This document shows positions 50,664-60,209 of a stretch of 64,000 bases of DNA, piece after piece; positions within the stretch are counted from its first letter, which is position 1, and each line of letters opens with the position of its first letter. Made by a program: the position numbers and the translations under genes. The stretch covers positions 248,001 to 312,000 of the forward strand of contig NZ_BMPW01000001.1 of assembly GCF_014647795.1 (NCBI RefSeq). The letters run 5' to 3'. The notes below the pieces were generated by a model. That model was given only the letters and a program-made list of their open reading frames with translations. It did not search any database and was not told where the DNA came from. The DNA comes from Actinoplanes campanulatus. GTDB lineage: Bacteria > Actinomycetota > Actinomycetes > Mycobacteriales > Micromonosporaceae.

Positions 50664-51904
50664 CGGGGGTTCGCCCGAAGCAGGTCGCGGAGCACGGTGA
50701 GGCCCTGGTGGACCTCGGTGAAGCTGGTGCTCAACGGCGCCGGGCCGATGCGCAGGCCGTCCGGGCGGCGGTAGTCGGGGATCACCCCGCTGTCCCACAG
50801 CGGCTCCAGGAACTCGCGGAAACCGTCCCGCCGCAGCGTCACGTGGCCGCCGCGCCGATCGGGGTCGCGTGGGCTCGTCACGGTGACGCCGTGCGGGGCC
50901 AGCCACTCGTCGGCCAGTTCCAGAACGTAGTCGGTGAGCAGTAGCGACTTGGCCCGGACGGCGTCGATCCCGGCGGCCGCGAGCATGTCCAGGTTGGCGT
51001 GCAGCGGCACCATGGCGAGGATCGGCGGGGTGCCGCTGAGCAGCGCCCGGATCCCGTCGGCCGCCTCGTAGCCGGGGCCCATCTCGAATGATGCCCGGTG
51101 CCCCATCCACCCCTGGATCGGCTGCCGCAGCTCGCCCTGCGACTCGCGCCGCAGGTAGGCGAACGCCGGCGCTCCCGGGCCGCCGTTGAGGTACTTGTAG
51201 GTGCACCCGACCGCCAGGTCGACGCCCCACGCGTCCAGCTCGATCGGCACCGAGCCGGCGGAATGGCACAGGTCCCACATGGCCAGCGCGCCGGCCTCGT
51301 GCGCGATCCGGTTGATCTCGGCCACGTCGGCGAGCCACCCCGACCGGTACGCCACGTGGCTGAACAGCACCAGAGCGGTATCCGCGTCCACCACGCCGGC
51401 GACCTGTGCCGGGTCGATGCCGGTGGCCGGGTCGGTCTCGATCCAGACGAGTTCCAGGTCGCGTTCGGCGGCGATGCCCTCCAGCACGTACCGATCGGTG
51501 GGGAAGTTGTCGGTGTCCAGCACCACCTTGCGGCGGCCCGGCCGGGCGTCCACCGCGGCGCGGGCCAGCTTGTAGATCAGGACCGTGGTGGAGTCGGCGA
51601 TCACCACCTGGCCGGGGCCGGCGCCGAGGGCGACCGAGCCGAGCCGGTCGCCGAGGGTGAGCGGCCACTCCAGCCAGCCCTCGTCCCAGCCGCGGATGAG
51701 CCGCCCGCCCCACTGCTCGCGGATGAACTCGTCGACGAGCCGGGCGGTCGCCTCCAACGGCCGGCCCAGCGAGTTGCCGTCGAGGTAGGAGAGCAGCTCG
51801 GCCGGCGGCGGGGTGATGAACTGCTCCCGGAACGACGCGAGGGGGTCGGCCGCGTCCAGATCGGCGGCACGGGCGAGCAGGTCAGCGGTCGGGGAGGAGG
51901 TCAA
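50660..51904 (-). CDS. kynU: Kynureninase
   Basis: 414 residues from TTG 51904, which overlaps the dioxygenase stop as TTGA. PLP-enzyme signatures: [13 protein letters not shown] at the start, [75 protein letters not shown], with Asp211 and PLP-Lys237. It converts kynurenine to anthranilate and alanine. Middle gene of the operon. Confidence 0.95.
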   Translation of the reverse strand: MTSSPTADLLARAADLDAADPLASFREQFITPPPAELLSYLDGNSLGRPLEATARLVDEFIREQWGGRLIRGWDEGWLEWPLTLGDRLGSVALGAGPGQVVIADSTTVLIYKLARAAVDARPGRRKVVLDTDNFPTDRYVLEGIAAERDLELVWIETDPATGIDPAQVAGVVDADTALVLFSHVAYRSGWLADVAEINRIAHEAGALAMWDLCHSAGSVPIELDAWGVDLAVGCTYKYLNGGPGAPAFAYLRRESQGELRQPIQGWMGHRASFEMGPGYEAADGIRALLSGTPPILAMVPLHANLDMLAAAGIDAVRAKSLLLTDYVLELADEWLAPHGVTVTSPRDPDRRGGHVTLRRDGFREFLEPLWDSGVIPDYRRPDGLRIGPAPLSTSFTEVHQGLTVLRDLLRANPR

Positions 51905-52752
51905 TGGGGCACTCCGATTTCGGTGCGGACGGCATAGAGCTCGGGGAAGAATGTCAGATCGAGAGCGGCCTTCAGAAAGCCGACCCCGCTGGATCCTCCG
52001 GTGCCCCGTTTGAAGCCGATCGTCCGCTCCACGGTCTTGAGGTGCCGGAACCGCCACAACTGGAAGTTCTCCTCCAGGTCGACGAGTTCCTCGCAGGCCT
52101 CGTAGACGTCCCAGTTGTGTTCGGCGTTCTCGTAGATCTGCTGGAACACGGGCACCAGGTCGGGCTGGTACTCGTAGGCTTCGGTGACGTCCCGCTCCAG
52201 GATCGAGGCCGGTACGCCGTGCCCGCGCCGGGCCAGGAAGTGCAGGAACTCGTCGTAGACGCTCGGGCTGGCCAGCGCGTCCTCCAGCAGGGCACGCGCT
52301 TCGGGCTGGTCGTCGAAGATCGACAGCATGTGCCGGTTCTTGTTGCCGAGCAGGAACTCGATCGCCCGGTACTGGTAGCTCTGGAAGCCGGACGACGTGC
52401 CGAGGAAGCTGCGGAACTGCGCGTACTCCGTCGGGGTCAGGGTGGCCAGCACCGACCACTGCTCGGTGAGGGTGCGCTGGATGTGCTTGACCCGGGCGAG
52501 CCCCTTGAGCGCGGGACGCAACTCGTCCTTGGCCAGCCAGACCTGGACCGCCCGCAGCTCATGGATGATCAGTTTCAGCCAGAGCTCGGATGTCTGATGC
52601 TGAACGATGAAGAGCAGCTCGTCATGGTGCTCGGGCACGCTCACCGGGTGCTGCCCGCCCAGGATCTCCGCGAGGTGAAGGTACTCACCATACGAGAGAT
52701 TGACCTTGAAGTCCCTGACGATGCCGTTCTCGAGCGGCCGCTGTGCCGACAT
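51901..52752 (-). CDS. kynA: Tryptophan 2,3-dioxygenase
   Basis: 283 residues from ATG 52752 (GGAGGTGG upstream; a GTG one codon earlier is also open). Family motifs: [42 protein letters not shown] (substrate and heme pocket), [24 protein letters not shown], and [45 protein letters not shown] with the heme-ligand His in WRFRH. Heme enzyme that opens the indole ring to N-formylkynurenine. First of a three-gene operon. Confidence 0.96.
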   Translation of the reverse strand: MSAQRPLENGIVRDFKVNLSYGEYLHLAEILGGQHPVSVPEHHDELLFIVQHQTSELWLKLIIHELRAVQVWLAKDELRPALKGLARVKHIQRTLTEQWSVLATLTPTEYAQFRSFLGTSSGFQSYQYRAIEFLLGNKNRHMLSIFDDQPEARALLEDALASPSVYDEFLHFLARRGHGVPASILERDVTEAYEYQPDLVPVFQQIYENAEHNWDVYEACEELVDLEENFQLWRFRHLKTVERTIGFKRGTGGSSGVGFLKAALDLTFFPELYAVRTEIGVPH

Positions 52753-52777
52753 CACTCCACCTCCGGTCCCAAGGAGA

Positions 52778-53176
52778 TCACAGCGGCCCCCAGTAGACCC
52801 AACGGCCGTCGTGCCTGACGAATCGACTCTTCTCCGTCATCACGCCGGTCCGCCCGCCATCGGTGAAATGCGCGCGGAACTCGACCGTCCCCTCCGCGTC
52901 GAAGACCCCGCCCCCGCTGTGGCCCAGCACCTCAAGACGCGTCCAGCGCACCCCGGGATCCGTCTCCAGGGTCGCCGGGCGCGTCTGTGGATGCCACGTC
53001 GCCAGCACGTAGTCGACCCGGTCCAGCGCATAGGCGCTGAAGCGCGAGCGCATCAGCGCTTCCGGGTCCGCCGCCGCCTTTCCGCCGTGCAGGCTTCCAC
53101 AACAGTCCTCGTACGCCGGGCGCCCGCACGGGCACACGGCAGAGGTTTTCCGGGGCTTGGGGGATCTGCGAGCCAT
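52778..53176 (-). CDS. YchJ-family protein with SEC-C-type zinc motif
   Basis: 132 residues. [13 protein letters not shown] near the N-terminus is an SEC-C-like zinc-binding motif, followed by [28 protein letters not shown] and [11 protein letters not shown], the UPF0225/YchJ (NTF2-like) pattern. Function unknown. It precedes the dioxygenase gene by 25 bp on the same strand and may share its transcript. Confidence 0.9.
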   Translation of the reverse strand: MARRSPKPRKTSAVCPCGRPAYEDCCGSLHGGKAAADPEALMRSRFSAYALDRVDYVLATWHPQTRPATLETDPGVRWTRLEVLGHSGGGVFDAEGTVEFRAHFTDGGRTGVMTEKSRFVRHDGRWVYWGPL

Positions 53177-53242
53177 GCGCCCCAGTCTCCCCCAGCCCGC
53201 GGGCGGCCCCCGAAGTTATCCACAGTTCCGCGTCGGCGCAGG

Positions 53243-53767
53243 TCAGCCGGCCTGCTGCTCGATCACGATGCCGCTGATCACTTTCTGGCAACGGTCGAGT
53301 TCCTCGATCAGCCCCTGCATCTCCTCGATGGCGGACACCGCGTTCTGGGTGTCGGCCCGGATGCCGCCGACCTGGGTGCCGATCTCGCTGGTGGCGGTGG
53401 CCGTCTCGTTGGCCAGGTCCTTGACCTCGCTGGCCACGACGGCGAACCCGCGGCCCGCCTCGCCGGCCCGGGCGGCCTCGATCGTCGCGTTCAGCGCCAG
53501 CAGGTTGGTCTGTTTGGCGATGGTGGCGATCAACTGCACCACCTTGCCGATCTCCGTGCTGCTGGCCTCCAGTCGCTGGATGACCTGCACCGCGGTCTCG
53601 GCCGCATGCACCGCCGCCTGGGTGGCGGTGGCCATGTCGTTGCTGACGTTGGCCAGCCGGTGCACCGAGTCCCGCTGCCGGTTCTGCGCCGACCAGTCGT
53701 TCTGGCCGGAACCGGACGGGTCCCGCAGATCGTCGGAGTAGCCGTCATTCTGATCCCAGTCGGACAT
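53243..53767 (-). CDS. Minimal soluble methyl-accepting chemotaxis-type signalling domain
   Basis: 174 residues. The core is the highly conserved MCP hairpin tip: [55 protein letters not shown]. There is no transmembrane segment, HAMP domain or ligand domain, and the flanking helices are much shorter than in normal receptors; the N-terminal 35 residues are Asp/Asn/Ser-rich and disordered. No CheA or CheW gene is in the window. It could be a cytoplasmic adaptor that clusters kinases or a relic of a larger receptor; intact ends favour the former. Confidence 0.85.
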   Translation of the reverse strand: MSDWDQNDGYSDDLRDPSGSGQNDWSAQNRQRDSVHRLANVSNDMATATQAAVHAAETAVQVIQRLEASSTEIGKVVQLIATIAKQTNLLALNATIEAARAGEAGRGFAVVASEVKDLANETATATSEIGTQVGGIRADTQNAVSAIEEMQGLIEELDRCQKVISGIVIEQQAG

Positions 53768-54181
53768 GGTGGTGGCGACCCCTCTCTACCGGTCTCCGCA
53801 AAACATCCCATCCCGCCCACCAACCGCGAAGCGTTTTCCCCGATCCGGCCTGACCGGGTGGCTGGCGCCGCACGGACCACCGATCTTCGCCCGGAAGCGC
53901 CTCGCGGGCGGGACCGGGCAGTGAGATCGCGGTGCGCCACGGGACGGCGTCACCTGCGGTCGGGGACGGGGAGTCCCGTACCGGAAAGGGGTTTGAAAGC
54001 GATGACGACCGCGACATCGCGGAGAGCGACGGCTTAACCGCTTCATGCGGGGGCCCACCGCGACACCGGGTGAAATATGCTCACTACCGAACCGCCGGAG
54101 AACCATCGGCGTCGCAAACGGATGCAAGACCGCCGCGAAACGTGGTTCGGTTTTTGCAAGGATCTGACGTAGGATTCCGGG
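53768..54181. other. Gene-free divergent gap with LacI-gene promoter region
   Basis: 414 bp with no credible gene between the chemoreceptor-like and LacI starts. Near the LacI end, TTTTGCAAGG (54152-54161) and GATGCAAGAC (54121-54130) resemble the TCTTGCAAGA palindrome upstream of the transporter, so LacI autoregulation is likely. Nothing else recognised. Confidence 0.5.
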
Positions 54182-55183
54182 GTGACCAAACGTCTAGCCG
54201 AGGTGGCTAAGAAGGCCGGGGTCAGTGAGGCGACCGTCAGCCGGGTGCTCAACGGGCGCAGCGGCGTCTCCGAGGCCACCCGCACGTCGGTGCTCACCGC
54301 CCTGGACGTGCTGGGCTACGAGCGGCCCACCAAACTCCGCGGGGAGCGGGCCCGGCTCGTCGGCCTGGTCCTGCCCGAGTTGCAGAACCCGATCTTCCCG
54401 GCGCTGGCCGAGGTGGTGACCGGTTCGCTCGCGCAGCGCGGATTCACGCCGGCCCTGTGCGCGCGGACGATCGGCGGTGTGCCGGAGTCGGATTACGTGG
54501 AGATGCTGCTGGACCACCAGGTCTCCGGCGTGATCTTCGCCGGGGGGTCGTATGCGCTGGCCGACGCCTCGCACGAGCACTACCGGCGGCTGACCGAGCG
54601 CGGCCTGCCGGTGGTGCTGGTCAACGCCGGTGTCGACGAACTGGGCTTTCCCCGGGTGTCGACGGACGACGCGGTGGCGGTCGAGCAGGCCTACGGGCAT
54701 CTGCGCTCCCTGGGCCATGAGCGGATCGGCATGGTGCTCGGCCCGGAGGGGCACATCCCGTCCCGGCGGAAGCTGGCCGCGATGCTCCAGGTGGCCGGCG
54801 CGGAGGACGCCGCGGCGCGGGTCGAGCGGTCCAGCTTCTCCATGGAGGGGGCGCGGGTCGCGGCGACCCGGCTGGTGGAGCGCGGGGTGACCGGCATCAT
54901 CTGTGCCAGTGACGTGCTGGCCCTGGGCGCGATCCGGGCGGCGCGACGGCTGGGCCGTTCGGTGCCGGGTGACGTCTCGGTGGTGGGCTTCGACGACTCC
55001 GCGTTCATGACCTGCACCGATCCGCCGCTGACCACGGTGCGGCAGCCGATCGAGACGATGGGCCAGGCCGCTGTGGACCTGCTGGTGAGCCAGATCGACG
55101 AGGCCCGAGAGTTCTCCGACGAGCTGCTGTTCGAGCCGGAGCTGGTGGTTCGGGGCTCGACGGGACCCGCCCCCCGAGACTGA
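54182..55183 (+). CDS. LacI-family regulator of the alpha-glucan operon
   Basis: 333 residues from GTG 54182. HTH plus hinge: RLAEVAKKAGVSEATVSRVLNGRSGVSEATRTSVLTALDVLGYERP; then the periplasmic-binding-like ligand domain (LVGLVLPELQNPIFPALAEVVTGSL ... VSVVGFDDSAFMTCTDPPLTTVRQPIETMGQAAVDLL). It ends in a canonical terminator, and the sugar ABC operon begins 201 bp later. Likely represses that operon until an oligosaccharide binds. Confidence 0.95.
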   Translation: MTKRLAEVAKKAGVSEATVSRVLNGRSGVSEATRTSVLTALDVLGYERPTKLRGERARLVGLVLPELQNPIFPALAEVVTGSLAQRGFTPALCARTIGGVPESDYVEMLLDHQVSGVIFAGGSYALADASHEHYRRLTERGLPVVLVNAGVDELGFPRVSTDDAVAVEQAYGHLRSLGHERIGMVLGPEGHIPSRRKLAAMLQVAGAEDAAARVERSSFSMEGARVAATRLVERGVTGIICASDVLALGAIRAARRLGRSVPGDVSVVGFDDSAFMTCTDPPLTTVRQPIETMGQAAVDLLVSQIDEAREFSDELLFEPELVVRGSTGPAPRD

Positions 55184-55202
55184 GTTCCACCAGGCCGAAC
55201 GA

Positions 55203-55234
55203 GGCCGCCGACCATGTGGTCGGCGGCCTTTTTT
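55203..55234 (+). terminator. Intrinsic terminator after the LacI gene
   Basis: GGCCGCCGACC - ATGT - GGTCGGCGGCC followed by six T. A textbook intrinsic terminator, with perfect 11-bp stem, 19 bp past the stop. It isolates the regulator from the transporter operon. Confidence 0.95.
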
Positions 55235-55270
55235 GTGTCCGGGTTCGAGACAGCCGACGCACAGTCGTGT

Positions 55271-55303
55271 TCTTGCAAGAGAAAATCGAAACCTTGCGGC
55301 AAC
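55271..55303. promoter_or_regulatory. LacI-type operators before the ABC operon
   Basis: The perfect palindrome TCTTGCAAGA (55271-55280) and the related CCTTGCGGCAAC (55292-55303) lie 80-115 bp upstream of the binding-protein ATG. CTTGCA-type half-sites are a known theme of actinobacterial maltose regulators of the LacI family. Confidence 0.6.
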
Positions 55304-55384
55304 ATGCTCGTCTCGTTACAGTGACCCCACTCACTACGAGGACTCCTAAATAAGCGATAGAACCCGTTCCGAAGGGATGGACAG

Positions 55385-56764
55385 ATGTCCGTACCGCAGT
55401 ACCGGAAGGTTGCGGCGCTCGCGCTCGTGGCCGGCCTGGGGCTCAGCCTTACGGCGTGCTCCACGAAGAGCGACGACGACGGCTCGGATGCCGCCGGCAA
55501 GGTGACCATCACGGTCGACTGCCAGCCGGTCGCCGCCCAGAAGGAGCTGCTCGACAACTGGAACGCGGATGTGGCCGAGTTCCAGAAGCAGAACCCCGAC
55601 ATCGTCATCAAGAGCATCAGCGTCGGTCAGCAGTGCAACAACCCGCCGGACTTCACCGCGCGCCTGGCCGGTGGCACCACCACCGACGTCTTCTACGGCT
55701 ACATGACCGACCTCCAGCAGGTGCTGGACTCCGGCCAGGCCATGGACATCACGCCGTACGTCAACAAGGACACCGTCTCGACCTGGGACAGCGTCGACCC
55801 GGCGCTCAAGGAGGTCTTCACCGACGGCGGCAAGCTGTACGGCGTACCGGTGAAGAACTACTCGATGGGCCTGGTCTACAACAAGACGCTGTTCCAGAAG
55901 GCCGGCCTGGACGTCAACAACCCGCCGAAGACCTGGGCCGAGGTGCGGGAGGCGGCCAAGAAGATCTCCGCCGCCGACAAGAGCGTGGCCGGTTACGCGG
56001 AGTACAGCGCCGGCAACACCGGCGGCTGGCACTTCACCTCGCTGCTCTACTCGCAGGGCGGCCGGGTCCTGTCCGAGGACGGCAAGAAGGCCGCGTTCAA
56101 CAGCGCCGAGGGCAAGCAGGTCCTGCAGAACCTCAAGGACATGCGGTACGGCGACGACAGCATGGGCAGCCGCCAGCTCCTCCAGTGGGGTGACCTGCTG
56201 ACCAACGCGGCGGCCGGCAAGGTCGGCATGTTCATCGGCGCGCCGGACACCACCCAGGCGATCGTCAGCCAGTTCAAGGGCAAGTTCGAGGACTGGGCGG
56301 TCGCGCCGCTGCCGGGCCAGAGCGACCTGGGCAAGGGCACGCTCGGCGGTGGCGAGGGCTACTTCTTCAAGAAGGACCTCACCAAGGAGCAGGTGGAGGC
56401 CGGTCTGAAGTGGATCGCCTACCAGAAGCTGACGCCGGGCAAGGGCCAGTTCGACTACGTGCGGGCCAAGCCGCAGAACTACCCGGTCGGCCTGCCGCAG
56501 CCGCTGCTGTTCGCGAACGGCAGCGAGGCACAGAAGCAGGAGTTCGACCTGCGCAAGGCGAACGCGAACGTGCCGGTGGAGAACTTCGCGCTCTTCGAGA
56601 ACAAGCAACTCCCGATCGTGGGTGAGCCGCGGGACGCACAGGCGATCTACGCGATCCTCGACTCGGCGATGTCCGGGGTCCTGACCGACCCGAAGGCGAA
56701 CGTCGACACGCTGCTCAAGACCGCCGAGGAAAAGGTCAACCAACTGCTGGCGGCCGGTAGCTGA
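55385..56764 (+). CDS. Sugar ABC transporter lipoprotein (solute-binding)
   Basis: 459 residues. Signal peptide with lipobox LTAC and lipid-anchored Cys25. The binding-protein body has LLDNWNADVAEFQKQNPDIVIK, GGTTTDVFYGYMTDLQQVLDSGQAMDITPYV, GKLYGVPVKNYSMGLVYNKTLFQKAGLD and NPPKTWAEVREAAKKI, the family 1 (maltose/oligosaccharide) type. It captures oligosaccharides outside the membrane for the two permeases that follow at 2-bp spacing. Confidence 0.95.
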   Translation: MSVPQYRKVAALALVAGLGLSLTACSTKSDDDGSDAAGKVTITVDCQPVAAQKELLDNWNADVAEFQKQNPDIVIKSISVGQQCNNPPDFTARLAGGTTTDVFYGYMTDLQQVLDSGQAMDITPYVNKDTVSTWDSVDPALKEVFTDGGKLYGVPVKNYSMGLVYNKTLFQKAGLDVNNPPKTWAEVREAAKKISAADKSVAGYAEYSAGNTGGWHFTSLLYSQGGRVLSEDGKKAAFNSAEGKQVLQNLKDMRYGDDSMGSRQLLQWGDLLTNAAAGKVGMFIGAPDTTQAIVSQFKGKFEDWAVAPLPGQSDLGKGTLGGGEGYFFKKDLTKEQVEAGLKWIAYQKLTPGKGQFDYVRAKPQNYPVGLPQPLLFANGSEAQKQEFDLRKANANVPVENFALFENKQLPIVGEPRDAQAIYAILDSAMSGVLTDPKANVDTLLKTAEEKVNQLLAAGS

Positions 56765-56766
56765 GC

Positions 56767-57693
56767 ATGGCGGTCATGACTGCCCCCGCCCCGGTGAAAG
56801 CCGAGGCGGGGGTCTCCCCGAAGAGTCGCCGCAAGATCCGCGACAACCTGACCGGGCACGCCTTCCTGATCGGCGCGGTCCTCTGCTTCGCCCTCTTCAT
56901 GTGGTACCCGATGATCCGCGGGCTGGTGATGAGCTTCCAGCGCACCCGTCGCGGTGTGACCACCTGGGTGGGCTGGGACAACTACCTCCGGATCATCGAC
57001 GACCCGAGTTTCTGGGTCGCCTGGAAGAACACCTTCTACTTCACCGGGTTGGCGCTGATCGTCGGGTTCGCGGTGCCGTTCTTCGTGGCGATCGTGCTCA
57101 ACGAGTTCCGGCACGCCAAGGGTTACCTGCGGGTGCTGGTCTACCTGCCGGTCATGCTGCCGCCGGCGTCGGCGCTCTTCCTCTTCAAGTACTACGCCTA
57201 CGACCCGAGCGAGGCCGGTCTCTTCAACGCGATTCTGACATTCCTGCACCTGCCCACGTCGGAGTGGATGCAGTCGCCGACCATGACGATGCCGGCCATG
57301 GTGCTCGCCTCCACCTGGATGAACATGGGCGGCGCGGTGCTGATCTATCTGGCGTCACTGCAGAACATCTCCGGAGATCTGTACGAGGCCGCCGAACTGG
57401 ACGGCGCCGGCATCTGGAAACGGATCTGGCACGTCACCATCCCGCAGACCCGGCTGATCCTGGCGCTGCTCGCCATGATGCAGATCGTCGCCACCATGCA
57501 GCTCTTCATCGAGCCGCTGATCCTGGCCAACGGCGCCGGCACGCAGGACTCGGCGACCTCCGTGGCATACCTGATCTACCAGCACGGCTTCTTCCAGAAC
57601 GACCTGAACGGCGCCGCGGCCCTCGGTGTGATCATGCTCGTGGTCCTGGCCGCCTTCTCCGCCGTCTACCTGCGGTTGAGCACGAAGGACTGA
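56767..57693 (+). CDS. Sugar ABC permease, MalF-like
   Basis: 308 residues, six membrane helices, EAA loop LYEAAELDGAGIWKRIWHVTIPQTR, and the typical WYPMIRGLVMSFQ start of helix 1. Pairs with the next gene as the transport channel. No ATPase gene follows; actinobacteria commonly use a shared MsiK/MalK-type ATPase encoded elsewhere. Confidence 0.95.
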   Translation: MAVMTAPAPVKAEAGVSPKSRRKIRDNLTGHAFLIGAVLCFALFMWYPMIRGLVMSFQRTRRGVTTWVGWDNYLRIIDDPSFWVAWKNTFYFTGLALIVGFAVPFFVAIVLNEFRHAKGYLRVLVYLPVMLPPASALFLFKYYAYDPSEAGLFNAILTFLHLPTSEWMQSPTMTMPAMVLASTWMNMGGAVLIYLASLQNISGDLYEAAELDGAGIWKRIWHVTIPQTRLILALLAMMQIVATMQLFIEPLILANGAGTQDSATSVAYLIYQHGFFQNDLNGAAALGVIMLVVLAAFSAVYLRLSTKD

Positions 57694-57695
57694 CC

Positions 57696-58568
57696 ATGAC
57701 CCGGACACTCATCTCGCACGCTCAGCTCCGGCGCGGCCGCGGCCGGGTGATCTACTGGACGCTGCTGACCGTCGTCGTCGTGGGGTTCACCCTCGTCTTC
57801 CTCGGGCCGCTGTACTGGATGGTCACCGGCGCCCTCAAGTCGGGCCAGGAGATCGCGCAGACACCGCCGACGCTGTTCCCGCAGGATCCGCAGCCGCAGA
57901 ACTACGTCGACGCGTGGACCCAGCTCGACCTGGCGAAGCTGCTGTTCAACACGTTCTACTACGCGGCCGGCGCGGTGCTGTTCCAGCTCGTGTTCGACAC
58001 CGCGGCGGCGTACGCGCTGTCCAAGCTGCGGCCGGCGTTCGGCAACGTGATCCTCGGCGCCATGCTGGCGACCCTGATGATCCCGGCCATGGTGCTGATC
58101 GTCCCGCAGTACCAGACCGTGATCGACCTGCCGGTGCTGAACCTCAGCCTGATCGACTCACCGTTCGCGATCTGGCTGCCGATGGTCGCCAACGCCTTCA
58201 ACATCTTCCTGCTCAAGCGTTTCTTCGACTCGATCCCGGAAGAGATCATGGCGGCCGCCTTCGTGGACGGGGCCACGCCCCTGCGTACCCTCTGGTCGAT
58301 CATCCTGCCGATGTCACGGCCGATCCTGGGCGTGGTGTCGATCTTCGCGGTGACCGCGGTGTGGAAGGACTTCCTCTGGCCGCTGCTGGTCATGCCGCAC
58401 CCGGAGACCCGCACGATCAGCGTCGGCATCTACGCCTTCGCGGCCGGCACCCCGCAGAACGTGGTGGTCGCCGCGTCGGTCATCGCGGCGCTCCCGACCG
58501 TGGTCATCTTCCTGATCTTCCAGCGCAACATCATGTCCGGCCTGACCGCAGGCAGCCTCAAGGGATAA
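57696..58568 (+). CDS. Sugar ABC permease, MalG-like
   Basis: 290 residues from ATG 57696. Six helices; YWMVTGALKSGQEIAQTPPTLFP after helix 1 and EAA loop PEEIMAAAFVDGATPLRTLWSIILPMSRP are typical of MalG. The stop is 4 bp before the glucosidase gene. Confidence 0.95.
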   Translation: MTRTLISHAQLRRGRGRVIYWTLLTVVVVGFTLVFLGPLYWMVTGALKSGQEIAQTPPTLFPQDPQPQNYVDAWTQLDLAKLLFNTFYYAAGAVLFQLVFDTAAAYALSKLRPAFGNVILGAMLATLMIPAMVLIVPQYQTVIDLPVLNLSLIDSPFAIWLPMVANAFNIFLLKRFFDSIPEEIMAAAFVDGATPLRTLWSIILPMSRPILGVVSIFAVTAVWKDFLWPLLVMPHPETRTISVGIYAFAAGTPQNVVVAASVIAALPTVVIFLIFQRNIMSGLTAGSLKG

Positions 58569-58572
58569 CGGG

Positions 58573-60108
58573 ATGACAATGCAGTGGTGGCGTGACGCCG
58601 TGATCTACCAGGTCTATCCGCGCAGTTTCGCCGATGGCGACGGTGACGGGGTCGGTGACATCGCCGGCATCCGCGCCCGGCTCGGCCACCTGAGAGACCT
58701 CGGCGTCGACGCGATCTGGATGAGTCCCTGGTACCCCTCCCCGATGGCGGATGCCGGGTACGACGTGTCCGACTTCCGTGACATCGATCCGGTCTTCGGC
58801 GACCTGGCCGAGGCGGAGGCACTGATCGAGGAGGCGCACGAGGCCGGCATCCGGATCATCGTCGACATCGTCCCGAACCACATCTCCAGTGAGCATCCGT
58901 GGTTCAAAGCGGCCCTCGCCGGTGGCCCGGAGCGGGACTATTTTTGGTTCCGTAAAAGCCAAAATATGCCTACAAACTGGGTGGGGGAGTTCGGCGGGAC
59001 CGCCTGGACCCGGGTCGACGACGACACGTGGTACCTGCACCTGTTCACCCCGGAGCAGCCCGACCTGAACTGGGAGCATCCCGACGTCCAAGCCGAGTTC
59101 GAGAGCATCCTGCGGTTCTGGTTCGACCGGGGCGCCGACGGCATCCGGATCGACTCGGCGGCGCTGCTGTTCAAGGACCCGGCGCTGCCCGAGGTCGTCG
59201 AGGGACAGCCGCACCCGTTCCACGACCTGGACGCGGTGCACGACGTCTACCGCTCCTGGCGCCGGATCGCCGACGAATACGAAGGCCGTGCCCTGATCGG
59301 CGAGGTGTGGATGCCGGACGTCGAGCGGTTCACCAACTACCTGCGCCCGGACGAACTGCACGCGGCGTTCAACTTCGACTTCCTGGGCTGCGCCTGGGAT
59401 CCGCGGCTCATGCGCGACTGCGTCAACCGCACCCTAGGCGCGCACGCGCACGTCGGCGCCCCGCCCACCTGGGTGCTGTCCAATCACGACGTCACCCGGC
59501 ACGTGACCCGCTACGGCCGCGCCGACACCACGTTCAGTTTCGAGAACAACCTCGACGGCACCCCGGTCGACCTGGAACTGGGCACCCGGCGGGCCCGGGC
59601 GGCCGCGCTGCTCACCCTCGCACTGCCCGGCTCGGCCTACATCTACCAGGGTGAGGAGCTGGGCCTCTGGGAGAACGAGGCGATTCCTGAGGATCAAATT
59701 CAAGATCCGATGTACGCGCGACGCGGCCACACCCGCGACGGCTGCCGCGTACCGATGCCCTGGTCAGGCGACGAGCCGCCCTACGACTTCACCACCGGCG
59801 CCCCGTGGCTTCCGCAGCCGGCCGAGTGGAAGGACCGGACCGTCCAGGCCCAGACCGGTGACCCCAGCTCGATGCTGGAGCTCTACCGGTCGGCGATCCG
59901 CCTGCGCACCTTCACCGGCCACGACTTCGCCTGGCTGGACCGTGGCGAGGACGTGCTCGCCTGGACCCGCGGGACGGATTTCGCCTGCGTGCTCAACCTC
60001 TCCGGCGCACCGGTGTCCCTGCCGGAGCACCGGGGCATCCTGCTCGCCAGCAGCCCGCTCGACGGTGACCTCCTCCCCCGGGACACCGCGGTCTGGCTGC
60101 GCCTCTGA
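58573..60108 (+). CDS. GH13 alpha-glucosidase of the alpha-glucan operon
   Basis: 511 residues. GH13 motifs: VIYQVYPRSFADGDGDGVGDIAGIRARLGHLRDLGVD, VDIVPNHISSEHPW, GIRIDSAALL with nucleophile D194, LIGEVWMP with E244 and VLSNHDVTRH with D306. The residue after the nucleophile is Ser, unlike the Val of the 39.7-kb enzyme, so a different linkage preference is expected. No signal peptide; it would cleave imported oligosaccharides in the cytoplasm. A short AT-rich patch occurs at 58941-58980 in otherwise GC-rich code. Confidence 0.93.
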   Translation: MTMQWWRDAVIYQVYPRSFADGDGDGVGDIAGIRARLGHLRDLGVDAIWMSPWYPSPMADAGYDVSDFRDIDPVFGDLAEAEALIEEAHEAGIRIIVDIVPNHISSEHPWFKAALAGGPERDYFWFRKSQNMPTNWVGEFGGTAWTRVDDDTWYLHLFTPEQPDLNWEHPDVQAEFESILRFWFDRGADGIRIDSAALLFKDPALPEVVEGQPHPFHDLDAVHDVYRSWRRIADEYEGRALIGEVWMPDVERFTNYLRPDELHAAFNFDFLGCAWDPRLMRDCVNRTLGAHAHVGAPPTWVLSNHDVTRHVTRYGRADTTFSFENNLDGTPVDLELGTRRARAAALLTLALPGSAYIYQGEELGLWENEAIPEDQIQDPMYARRGHTRDGCRVPMPWSGDEPPYDFTTGAPWLPQPAEWKDRTVQAQTGDPSSMLELYRSAIRLRTFTGHDFAWLDRGEDVLAWTRGTDFACVLNLSGAPVSLPEHRGILLASSPLDGDLLPRDTAVWLRL

Positions 60109-60124
60109 GGCGGCTCCTGATACG

Positions 60125-60158
60125 CCGGCGGGCGGCTCTCCACCGGGCCACCCGCCGG
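60125..60158 (+). terminator. Intercistronic hairpin between GH13 and GH87 genes
   Basis: CCGGCGGG (60125-60132) pairs with CCCGCCGG (60151-60158), with an inner CGG/CCG stem. There is no T-run, so partial termination or mRNA stabilisation are both possible; it may lower expression of the downstream glucanase or mark a separate unit. Confidence 0.5.
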
Positions 60159-60209
60159 TTCTCGAGAAACACCTTCCCCGGAAAGACTGGAAGAAAGGTG
60201 CGCTCCCTC

